The notes under the pieces: generated by a model
The model's database searches: none
What the model was told of the DNA's origin: nothing
What the model saw: the letters and a program-made list of their open reading frames with translations, nothing else
NCBI RefSeq assembly: GCF_029227915.1
Contig: NC_079878.1
Location: 28,299,501-28,363,500 of the forward strand
Direction: 5' to 3'
Length of the DNA stretch: 64,000 nucleotides
Source of the DNA: Hydractinia symbiolongicarpus
Taxonomy: Eukaryota > Cnidaria > Hydrozoa > Anthoathecata > Hydractiniidae
Translations under genes and position numbers: made by a program
Part shown: positions 37,912 through 49,186 of the stretch, piece after piece
Numbering within the stretch: the first letter of the stretch is position 1
Layout: the number at the start of each line of letters is the position of its first letter

Positions 37912-40900
37912 CACGCGCTGAAGAAATAGCGACAGTTTCAAAAACTACATTTCACAGACTTTCTAACGGTGTCAGTCCGTTTGAGTTAAAAGGATTGGGT
38001 CACATAGTCGTACCAACATGTATTTAGCGATATTTTTCTGATATTACTAGGCTGCATCGCTTTTAACGGTGTAACGATTGACTGTGGGACGTAATTGAAC
38101 TGATTTTGGACTTTGACCTCATAAATGTGAGACATAAGACAATTGGACCCAAGAAATAACATTCTTCTTAACTCGACATGATTGCCGGAACTCAGCGATT
38201 ACACTGGACCCTGTGGTAGCGCTTTATTTAAAAATTTAGATAAATAAGTGTTTTTTAGTGTGGGACCAATCCTGGCCCTTAGCACGCGCCGATAAAATAG
38301 AGACATTCTCAAAAACTACATTTCATTGATTTCCTGGCGGTATCAGTCCGCCTCAGTTACAACGTTTGCGTCACATATTCGTACCAGCATGTATTTAGCG
38401 ATATGTTTCTCACATTACTAGGTTGCATCGCTTTTAACAGTGAAACCATTGACTGTGGGACTAAATTGAACTGATTTTTGACTGTGGCGTTATAAATGTT
38501 TTAAGTGAGACAATTGGACTCCAAGAAGTAACATTCTTCTTAATTTGACATGATTGCCGAAACTCAGCGATTACACTGGGCGCAGTGGTAGCGCTTCATT
38601 TGAGAATTAAGAAAAAAAAGTCATTTTTGACTGTGGGACCAATCCTAGCCGTTAGCTCGCGCTGAAGAAATAGCGACAGTTTCAAAAACTACATTTCACA
38701 GACTTTCTAACGGTGTCAGTCCGTTTGAGTTAAAACGGTTGGATCACATATTCGTACCAACATGTATTTAGCGATATTTTTCTGATATTACTAGGTTGCA
38801 TCGCTTTTAACAGTGAAACGATTGACTGTGGGACTTAATTGAACTGATTTTGGACTTTGACCTCATAAATGGGATAAATGAGACAATTGGACCCAAGAAA
38901 TAACATTCTTCTTAACTCGACATGATTGCCGGAACTCAGCGATTACACTGGACCCTGTGGCAGCGCTTCATTTAAAAATTTAGATAAATAAGTCTTTTTT
39001 TAGTATGGGACCATTCCTGGCCTTTAACACGCGTCAAAAATATAGAGACATTCTCAAAAACTACATTTCATTGATTTCCTGGCGGTAGCAGTCCGCCTCA
39101 GTTACAACGTTTGCGTCACATATTCGTACCAGCATGTATTTTTCTCACATTACTAGGTTGCATCGCTGTTAACAGTGAAACCATTGACTGTGGGACTAAA
39201 TTGAACTGATTTTTGACTGTGGCGTTATAAATGTTTTAAGTGAGACAATTGGACTCCAAGAAGTAACATTCTTCTTAATTTGACATGATTGCCGAAACTC
39301 AGCGATTACACTGGGCGCAGTGGTAGCGCTTCATTTGAAAATTAAGAAAAAAAAGTCATTTTTAACTGTGGGACCAATCCTAGCCGTTAGCGCGCGCTGA
39401 AGAAATAGCGACAGTTTCAAAAACTACATTTCACAGACTTTCTAACGGTGTCAGTCCGTTTGAGTTAAAACGGTTGGGTCACATATTCGTACCAACATGT
39501 ATTTAGCGATATTTTTCTGATATTACTAGGTTTCATCGCTTTTAACAAGGAAACGATTGACTGTGGGACTTAATTGAACTGATTTTGGACTTTGACCTCA
39601 TAAATGTGATAAATGAGACAATTGGGCCCAAGAAATAACATTCTTCTTAACTCGACATGATTGCCGGAACTCAGCGATTACACTGGACCCTGTGGTAGCG
39701 CTTTATTTAAAAATTTAGATAAATAAGTGTTTTTTTAGTGTGGGACCAATCCTGGCCCTTAGCACGCGCCGATAAAATAGAGACATTCTCAAAAACTACA
39801 TTTCATTGATTTCCTGGCGGTATCAGTCCGCCTCAGTTACAACGTTTGCGTCACATATTCGTACCAGCATGTATTTAGCGATATGTTTCTCACATTACTA
39901 GGTTGCATCGCTTTTAACAGTGAAACCATTGACTGTGGGACTAAATTGAACTGATTTTTGACTGTGGCGTTATAAATGTTTTAAGTGAGACAATTGGACT
40001 CCAAGAAGTAACATTCTTCTTAATTTGACATGATTGCCGAAACTCAGCGATTACACTGGGCGCAGTGGTAGCGCTTCATTTGAAAATTAAGAAAAAAAAG
40101 TCATTTTTGACTGTGGGACCAATCCTAGCCGTTAGCGCGCGCTGAAGAAATAGCGACTGTTTCAAAAACTACATTTCACAGACTTTCTAACGGTGTCAGT
40201 CCGTTTGAGTTAAAACGGTTGGATCACATATTCGTACCAACATGTATTTAGCGATATTTTTCTGATATTACTAGGTTGCATCGCTTTTAACAGTGAAACG
40301 ATTGACTGTGGGACTTAATTGAACTGATTTTGGACTTTGATCTCCTAAATGTGATAAATGAGACAATTGGACCCAAGAAATAACATTCTTCTTAACTCGA
40401 CATGATTGCCGGAACTCAGCGATTACACTGGGCCCTGTGGCAGCGCTTCATTTAAAAATTTAGATAAATAAGTCTTTTTTTAGTATGGGACCAATCCTGG
40501 CCCTTAGCACGCGTCAAAAATATAGAGACATTCTCAAAAACTACATTTCATTGATTTCCTGGCGGTATCAATCCGCCTCAGTTACAACGTTTGCGTCACA
40601 TATTCGTACCAGCATGTATTTAGCGATATGTTTCTCACATTACTAGGTTGCATCGCTTTTAACAGTGAAACCATTGACTGTGGGACTAAATTGAACTGAT
40701 TTTTGACTGTGGCGTTATAAATGTTTTAAGTGAGACAATTGGACTCCAAGAAGTAACATTCTTCTTAATTTGACATGATTGCCGAAACTCAGCGATTACA
40801 CTGGGCGCAGTGGTAGCGCTTCATTTGAAAATTAAGAAAAAAATTCATTTTTGACTGTGGGACCGATCCTAGCCGTTAGCGCGCGCTGAAGAAATAGCGA

Positions 40901-43230
40901 CAGTTTCAAAAACTACATTTCACAGACTTTCTAACGGTTTCAGTCCGTTTGAGTTAAAACGGTTGTGTCACATATTCGTACCAACATGTATTTAGCGATA
41001 TTTTTCTGATATTACTAGGTTTCATCGCTTTTAACAAGGAAACGATTGACCGTGGAACTTAATTGAACTGATTTTGGACTTTGACCTCATAAATGTGATA
41101 AATGAGACAATTCGACCCAAGAAATAACATTCTTCTTAACTCGACATGATTGCCGGAACTCAGCGATTACACTGGACCCTGTGGCAGCGCTTCATTTAAA
41201 AATTTAGATAAATAAGTATTTTTTTAGTATGGGACCAATCCTGGCCCTTAGCACGCGTCAAAAAAATAGAGACATTCTCAAAAACTACATTTCATTGATT
41301 TCCTGGCGGTATCAGTCCGCCTCAGTTACAACGTTTGCGTCCCATATTCGTACCAGCATGTATTTAGCGATATGTTTCTCACATTACTAGGTTGCATCGC
41401 TTTTAACAGTGAAACCATCGACTGTGGGATTAAATTGAACTGATTTTTGACTGTGGCGTTATAAATGTTTTAAGTGAGACAATTGGACTCCAAGAAGTAA
41501 CATTCTTCTTAATTTGACATGATTGCCGAAACTCAGCGATTACACTGGGCGCAGTGGTAGCGCTTCATTTGAAAATTAAGAAAAAAAAGTCATTTTTGAC
41601 TGTGGGACCAATCCTAGCCGTTAGCTCGCGTTGAAGAAATAGCGACAGTTTCAAAAACTACATTTCACAGACTTTCTAACGGTGTCAGTCCGTTTGAGTT
41701 AAAACGGTTGGGTCGCATATTCGTACCAACATGTATTTAGCAATATTTTTCTGATATTACTAGGTTTCATCGCTTTTAACAAGGAAACGATTGACTGTGG
41801 GACTTAATTGAACTGATTTGGACTTTGACCTCATAAATGTCATAAATGAGACAATTGGACCCAAGAAATAACATTCTTCTTAACTCGACATGATTGCCGG
41901 AACTCAGCGATTACACTGGACCCTGTGGCAGCGCTTCATTTAAAAATTTAGATAAATAAGTCTTTTTTTAGTATGGGACCAATCCTGGCCCTTAGCACGC
42001 GTCAAAAAAATAGAGGCATTCTCAAAAACTACATTTCATTGATTTCCTGGCGGTATCAGTCCGCCTCAGTTACAACGTTTGCGTCACATATTCGTACCAG
42101 CATGTATTTTTCTCACATTACTAGGTTGCATCTCTGTTAACAGTGAAACCATTGACTGTGGGACTAAATTGAACTGATTTTTGACTGTGGCGTTATAAAT
42201 GTTTTAAGTGAGACAATTGGACTCCAAGAAGTAACATTCTTCTTAATTTGACACGATTGCTGAAACTCAGCGATTACACTGGGCGCAGTGGTAGCGCTTC
42301 ATTTGAAAATTAAGAAAAAAAAGTCATTTTTAACTGTGGGACCAATCCTAGCTGTTAGCGCGCGCTGAAGAAATAGCGACAGTTTCAAAAACTAAATTTC
42401 ACAGACTTTCTAACGGTGTCAGTCCGTTTGAGTTAAAACGGTTGGATCACATATTCGTACCAACATGTATTTAGCGATATTTTTCTGATATTACTAGGTT
42501 GCATCGCTTTTAACAGTGAAACGATTGACTGTGGGACTTAATTGAACTGATTTTGGACTTTCACCTCATAAATGTGATACATAAGACAATTGGACCCAAG
42601 AAATAACATTCTTCTTAACTCGACATGATTGCCGGATCTCAGCGATTACACTGGACCCTGTGGCAGCGCTTTATTTAAAATTTAGATAGATAAGTCTTTT
42701 TTTAGTATGGGACCAATCCTGGCCCTTAGCACGCGTCAAAAATATAGAGACATTCTCAAAAACTACATTTCATTGATTTCCTGGCGGTATCAGTCCGCCT
42801 CAGTTACAACGTTTGCGTCACATATTCGTACCAGCATGTATTTTTCTCACATTACTAGGTTGCATCGCTGTTAACAGTGAAACCATTGACTGTGGGACTA
42901 AATTGAACTGATTTTTGACTGTGGCGTTATAAATGTTTTAAGTAAGACAATTGGACTCCAAGAAGTAACATTCTTCTTAATTTGACATGATTGCCGAAAA
43001 TCAGCGATTACACTGGGCGCAGTGGTAGCGCTTCATTTGAAAATTAAGAAAAAAAGTCTATTTTGACTGTGGGACCAATCCTAGCCGTTATCGCGCGCTG
43101 AAGGAATAGCGACAGTTTCAAAAACTACATTTCACAGACTTTCTAACGGTGTCAGTCCGTTTGAGTTAAAAGGATTGGGTCACATATTCGTACCAACATG
43201 TATTTAGCGATATTTTTCTGATATTACTAG
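37912..43230. repeat. A-B dimer stretch without a larger perfect period
   Basis: Starts at 38051, 38422, 38795, 39157, 39530, 39902, 40275, 40647, 41019, 41391, 41764, 42125, 42498 and 42859. The unit at 39530 carries gtttcatcgcttttaacaag and attgggcccaag, matching 24721 at offset 14,809 bp. This suggests that part of 24.5-25.3 kb and 39.3-40.1 kb are copies. Confidence 0.82.
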
Positions 43231-43519
43231 GTTGCATCGCTTTTAACGGTGAAACGATTGACTGTGGGACGTAATTGAACTGATTTTGGACTTTGACCTC
43301 ATAAATGTGATACATAAGACAATTGGACCCAAGAAATAACATTCTTCTTAACTCGACATGATTGATTATCGGCGCCACAGCACGCGCCGATATAATAGAG
43401 ACATTCTCAAAAACTACATTTCATTGATTTTCAGGCGGTATCAGTCCGCCTCAGTTACAACGTTTGCGTCACATATTCGTACCAGCATGTATTTAGCGAT
43501 ATGTTTCTCACATTACTAG
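43231..43519. repeat. Truncated B monomer with inverted junction (289 bp)
   Basis: The unit is about 83 bp short. Normal sequence runs to acatgattg at about 43,364. It then reads attatcggcgc, which is not plus-strand monomer sequence at that phase, and continues into cacagcacgcgccgata. The deletion resembles those at 1-307 and 43,895-44,201 but has a different left side. Confidence 0.9.
43367..43392. repeat. Inverted repeat, 9-bp arms, 8-bp loop
   Basis: tatcggcgc (43,367-43,375) and gcgccgata (43,384-43,392) are exact reverse complements separated by cacagcac. The right arm is normal B sequence (compare 171-180). The left arm is its inverted copy placed at the deletion breakpoint, the pattern left by a strand switch or fold-back during repair or replication. 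Confidence 0.9.
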
Positions 43520-43708
43520 GTTGCATCGCTTTTAACAGTGAAACCATTGACTGTGGGACTAAATTGAACTGATTTTTGACTGTGGCGTTATAAATGTTTT
43601 AAGTGAGACAATTGGACTCCAAGAAGTAACATTCTTCTTAATTTGACATGATTGCCGAAACTCAGCTATTACACTGGGCGCAGTGGTAGCGCTTCATTTG
43701 AAAATTAA

Positions 43709-43722
43709 GAAAAAATTTTTTC
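43709..43722. repeat. Perfect 14-bp palindrome in an A monomer A-tract
   Basis: The usual aagaaaaaaaagtcattttt of A monomers is here gaaaaaattttttc followed by attttt, a perfect palindrome that lengthens the unit by about 3 bp (spacing 375). It lies about 320 bp from the inverted junction at 43,367. I saw no other unit with this change. Confidence 0.88.
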
Positions 43723-43894
43723 ATTTTTGACTGTGGGACCAATCCTAGCCGTTAGCGCGCGCTGAAGGAATAGCGACAGTTTCAAAAACTACATTTCACA
43801 GACTTTCTAACGGTGTCAGTCCGTTTGAGTTAAAAGGATTGGGTCACATATTCGTACCAACATGTATTTAGCGATATTTTTCTGATATTACTAG

Positions 43895-44201
43895 GTTGCA
43901 TCGCTTTTAACGGTGAAACGATTGACTGTGGCACGCAATTGAACTGATTTTGGACTTTGACCTCATAAATGTGATACATAAGACAATTGGACCCAAGAAA
44001 TAACATTCTTCTTAACTCGACATGATTGCCGGAACTCAGCGATTACACAGCACGCGCCACAGCACGCGCCGATAAAATAGAGACATTCTCAAAAACTACA
44101 TTTCATTGATTTTCAGGCGGTATCAGTCCGCCTCAGTTACAACGTTTGCGTCACATATTCGTACCAGCATGTATTTAGCGATATGTTTCTCACATTACTA
44201 G
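43895..44201. repeat. Truncated B monomer (307 bp), second copy
   Basis: Same deletion and same cacagcacgcgc tandem duplication (44,046-44,057 and 44,058-44,069) as at 1-307. The breakpoint sequence is identical, so this is duplication of one event, not two independent deletions. Confidence 0.92.
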
Positions 44202-46437
44202 GTTGCATCGCTTTTAACAGTGAAACCATTGACTGTGGGACTAAATTGAACTGACTTTTGACTGTGGTGTTATAAATGTTTTAAGTGAGACAATTGGACT
44301 CCAAGAAGTAACATTCTTCTTAATTTGACATGATTGCCGAAACTCAGCGATTACACTGGGCGCAGTGGTAGCGCTTCATTTAAAAATTAAGAAAAAAAAG
44401 TCATTTTTAACTGTGGGGCCAATCCTAGCCGTTAGCGCGCGCTGAAGAAATAGCGACAGTTTCAAAAACTACATTTCACAGACTTTCTAACGGTGTCAGT
44501 CCCTTTGAGTTAAAACGGTTGGGTAACATATTCGTACCAACATGTATTTAGCGATATTTTTCTGATATTACTAGGTTGCATCGCTTTTAACAAGGAAACG
44601 ATTGACTGTGGGACTTAATTGAACTGATTTTGGACTTTGACCTCATAAATGTGATAAATGAGACAATTGGACCCAAGAAATAACATTCTTCTTAACTCGA
44701 CATGATTGCCGGAACTCAGCGATTACACTGGACCCTGTGGCAGCGCTTCATTTAAAAATATAGATAAATAAGTCTTTTTTTAGTATGGGACCAATCCTGG
44801 CCCTTAGCACGCGTCAAAAAAATAGAGACATTCTCAAAAACTACATTTCATTGATTTCCTGGCGGTATCAGTCCGCCTCAGTTACAACGTTTGCGTCACA
44901 TATTCGTACCAGCATGTATTTAGCGATATGTTTCTCACATTACTAGGTTGCATCGCTTTTATCAGTGAAACCATTGACTGTGGGACTAAATTGAACTGGT
45001 TTTTGACTGTGGCGTTATAAATGTTTTAAGTGAGACAATTGGACTCCAAGAAGTAACATTCTTCTTAATTTGACATGATTGCCGAAACTCAGCGATTACA
45101 CTGGGCGCAGTGGTAGCGCTTCATTTGAAAATTAAGAAAAAAAAGTAATTTTTGACTGTGGGAGCAATCCTAGCCGTTAGCGCGCGCTGAAGGAATAGCG
45201 ACAGTTTCAAAAACTACATTTCACAGACTTTCTAACGGTGTCAGTCCGTTTGAGTTAAAACGGTTGGATCACATATTCGTACCAACATGTATTTAGCGAT
45301 ATTTTTCTGATATTACTAGGTTGCATCGCTTTTAACAGTGAAACAATTGACTGTGGGACGTAATTGAACTGATTTTGGACTTTGACCTCATAAATGTGAT
45401 ACATAAGACAATTGGACCCAAGAAATAACATTCTTCTTAACTCGACATGATTGCCGGAACTCAGCCATTACACTGGACCCTGTGGTAGCGCTTCATTTAA
45501 AAATTTAGATAAATAAGTGTTTTTTTAGTGTGGGACCAATCCTGGCCCTTAGCACGCGCCGATAAAATAGAGACATTCTCACAAACTACATTTCATTCAT
45601 TTCCAGGCGGTATCAGTCCGCCTCAGTTACAACGTTTGCGTCACATATTCGTACCAGCATGTATTTAGCGATATGTTTCTCGCATTACTAGGTTGCATCG
45701 CTTTTAACAGTGAAACCATTGACTGTGGGACTAAATTGAACTGATTTTTGACTGTGGCGTTATAAATGTTTTAAGTGAGACAATTGGACTCCAAGAAGTA
45801 ACATTCTTTATAATTTGACACGATTGCCGAAACTCAGCGATTACACTGGGCGCAGTGGTAGCGCTTCATTTGAAAATTAAGAAAAAAAAAGTCATTTTTA
45901 ACTGTGGGACCAATCCTAGCCGTTAGCGCGCGCTGAAAAAATAGCGACAGTTTCAAAAACTACATTTCACAGACTTTCTAACGGTGTCAGTCCGTTTGAG
46001 TTAAAACGGTTGGGTCACATATTTGTACCAACATGTATTTAGCGATATTTTTCTGATATTACTAGGTTGCATCGCTTTTAACAGGGAAACGATTGACTGT
46101 GGGACTTAATTGAACTGATTTTGGACTTTGACCTCATAAATGTGATAAATGAGACAATTGGACCCAAGAAATAACATTCTTCTTAACTCGACATGATTGC
46201 CGGAACTCAGCGATTACACTGGACCCTGTGGCAGCGCTTCATTTAAAAATTTAGATAAATAAGTCTTTTTTTAGTATGGGACCAATCCTGGCCCTTAGCA
46301 CGCGTCAAAAATATAGAGACATTCTCAAAAACTACATTTCATTGATTTCCTGGTGGTATCAGTCCGCCTCAGTTACAACGTTTGCGTCACATATTCGTAC
46401 CAGCATGTATTTAGCGATATGTTTCTCACATTACTAG
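43895..46437. repeat. Right-hand paralogue of window positions 1 to ~2.5 kb
   Basis: Starts 43895, 44202, 44575, 44947, 45320, 45692 and 46066 correspond to 1, 308, 681, 1053, 1426, 1798 and 2168 at offsets of 43,894-43,898 bp. It shares the truncated first unit with its 12-bp duplication (44,046-44,069), gggtaacata, the aatatagat variant and gaactggttttt. It differs by scattered substitutions and A-tract lengths. Confidence 0.92.
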
Positions 46438-46590
46438 GTTGCATCACTTTTAACAGTGAAACCATTGACTGTGGGACTAAATTGAACTGATTTTTGACTG
46501 TGGCGTTATAAATGTTTTAAGTGAGACAATTGGACTCCAAGAAGTAACATTCTTTATAATTTGACACGATTGCCGAAACTCAGCGATTAC

Positions 46591-49186
46591 ACTGGGCGCA
46601 GTGGTAGCGCTTCATTTGAAAATTAAGAAAAAAAAGTCATTTTTAACTGTGGGACCAATCCTAGCCGTTAGCGCGCGCTGAAGAAATAGCGACAGTTTCA
46701 AAAACTACATTTCACAGACTTTCTAACGGTGTCAGTCCGTTTGAGTTAAAACGGTTGGGTCACATATTTGTACCAACATGTATTTAGCGATATTTTTCTG
46801 ATATTACTAGGTTGCATCGCTTTTAACAGGGAAACAATTGACTGTGGGACTTAATTGAACTGATTTTGGACTTTGACCTCATAAATGTGATAAATGAGAC
46901 AATTGGACCCAAGAAATAACATTCTTCTTAACTCGACATGATTGCCGGAACTCAGCGATTACACTGGACCCTGTGGCAGCGCTTCATTTAAAAATTTAGA
47001 TAAATAAGTCTTTTTTTAGTATGGGACCAATCCTGGCCCTTAGCACGCGTCAAAAATATAGAGACATTCTCAAAAACTACATTTCATTGATTTCCTGGTG
47101 GTATCAGTCCGCCTCAGTTACAACGTTTGCGTCACATATTCGTACCAGCATGTATTTAGCGATATGTTTCTCACATTACTAGGTTGCATCACTTTTAACA
47201 GTGAAACCATTGACTGTGGGACTAAATTGAACTGATTTTTGACTGTGGCGTTATAAATGTTTTAAGTGAGACAATTGGACTCCAAGAAGTAACATTCTTT
47301 ATAATTTGACACGATTGCCGAAACTCAGCGATTACACTGGGCGCAGTGGTAGCGCTTCATTTGAAAATTAAGAAAAAAAAGTCATTTTTAACTGTGGGAC
47401 CAATCCTAGCCGTTAGCGCGCGCTGAAGAAATAGCGACAGTTTCAAAAACTACATTTCACAGACTTTCTAACGGTGTCAGTCCGTTTGACTTAAAACGGT
47501 TGGGTCACATATTTGTACCAACATGTATTTAGCGATATTTTTCTGATATTACTAGGTTGCATCGCTTTTAACAGGGAAACAATTGACTGTGGGACTTAAT
47601 TGAACTGATTTTGGACTTTGACCTCATAAATGTGATAAATGAGACAATTGGACCCAAGAAATAACATTCTTCTTAACTCGACATGATTGCCGGAACTCAG
47701 CGATTACACTGGACCCTGTGGCAGCGCTTCATTTAAAAATTAGGTAAATAAGTCTTTTTTTAGTATGGGACCAATCCTGGCCCTTAGCACGCGTCAAAAA
47801 TATAGAGACATTCTCAAAAACTACATTTCATTGATTTCCTGGTGGTATCAGTCCGCCTCAGTTACAACGTTTGCGTCACATATTCGTACCAGCATGTATT
47901 TTTCTCACATTACTAGGTTGCATCCCTGTTAACAGTGAAACCATTGACTGTGAGACTTAATTGAACTGATTTTTGACTTTGATTTGATAAATGTGATAAA
48001 TGAGAAAATTGGACCCAACAAATAACACTCTTTTTAATTTGACATGATTGCTGGAATTTACTGATTACACTGGGCGCTGTGGTAGCGCTTCATTTAAACG
48101 TTTAGATAAATAAGTCATTTTTGACTGTGGGACCAATCCTAGCCGTAAGCGCGCGCTAAAGAAATAGAGACAGTTTCAAATACTACACTTCATGGACTTT
48201 CTAACGGTGTCAATCCGCTTGAATTACAACGGTTGCGTCACACATTCGAACCAACATGTATTTAGTGCCTTTTTTCAGATAATACTAAGGAGTGTCGCTG
48301 TTAACAGTGAAACGATTGACTGTGGGACTTACTTGAACTGATTCTGGACTGTGACCTTATAAATGTGATAAAAAAGCCAAATGGACTACAAGGAATAACA
48401 TTCTTCTTAACTTGACATGATTGCTGGAATTCAGCGATTACACTGAGCGCTGTGGTAGCGCTTTATTTAAAAATTTAGATAAATAAGTGATTTTTTACTG
48501 TGGTACCAATCCTGGCCGTTAGCACGCGCTGAATAATTAGGGACAGTTTCAAAAACTACATTTCACTGACTTTCTAACGGTATAAATACGTTTGAGTTAC
48601 AACGGTTGTATCACATATTTGTACCAACATGTATTAAGCGATATTATTCGGATATTACTAGGTTGCATCGCTTTTAACAGTAAAGCGATTGACTGTGCGA
48701 CTTAATTGAACTGATTTTTGACTTTGATCTTATAAATGTGATAAATGAGACAGCTGGACTGCAAGAAATAACATTCTTATTAACTCGACATGATTGCCGG
48801 AACTCAGCGATTACACTGGACCCTGTGGTAGCGCTTCATTTAAAAATTTAGATAAATAAGTCTTTTTTAGTGTGGGACAAATCCTAGGCCTTAGCACGTG
48901 CTGAAAAAATTGAGACATTTTCAAAAACTACATTACATTGATCTCTTGGCGGTATCAGTCCGCCTCAGTTACAACGGTTGCGTCACATATTCGTACCAAC
49001 ATGTATTTAACAATATTTTTCTCGAATTAGTAGGTTGCATCGCTTTTACCAGTGAAGCCATTGACAGTGGGACTAAATTGAACTGATCTTTGACTGTGGC
49101 CTTATAAATGTTTTAAGTGAGACAATTGGACTCTAAGAAATAAAATTCTTCTTAATTTGACATGATTGCCGAAACTCAGAGATTAC
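46591..49186. repeat. Seven-monomer higher-order repeat, copy 1 (period 2,596 bp)
   Basis: Starts 46811 (B), 47183 (A), 47556 (B-short), 47917 (D1), 48289 (D2), 48662 (H) and 49034 (E) recur exactly 2,596 bp later. Shared rare features are gcatcacttttaac, cattctttataattt, gtttgacttaaaacgg, an aaaaattaggtaaa deletion variant and ctaaggagtgtcg. One difference noted is cattcgaacc at 48,244 versus cattcgagcc at about 50,840. Confidence 0.92.

Larger units (their letters stand above)
17837..47555. repeat. Homogenised A-B dimer core
   Basis: A and B alternate, giving a dimer of 744-745 bp, or 734-735 bp with B-short. A starts include 17837, 18572, 19316, 20061, 20796, 21540, 22275, 22858, 23603, 24348, 25093, 25826, 26571, 27316, 28061, 28796, 29903, 30276, 31021, 31758, 32503, 33237, 33982, 34717, 35824, 36197, 36942, 37678, 38422, 39157, 39902, 40647, 41391, 42125, 42859, 43520, 44202, 44947, 45692, 46438 and 47183. 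The B units lie between them. Alternation breaks near 29.5-30.6 and 35.5-36.5 kb, where A-type units follow one another. No other sequence class is present. Confidence 0.92.

Noticed and set aside
48240-48256. Possible RNA polymerase III B-box (reverse strand ggttcgaat) in D2 monomers
   Set aside because: It arises from one or two substitutions in the ordinary attcgtacc motif. No A-box at suitable distance and no terminator arrangement point to a tRNA gene or tRNA-derived SINE.
48898-49086. Plus-strand open frame of 62 codons repeated at 51,494-51,682 and 52,621-52,806
   Set aside because: Repetition results from duplication of the E monomer (2,596-bp and related blocks). The apparent start is not a usual ATG (it reads ctg or ttg), and the frame ends within the satellite unit.
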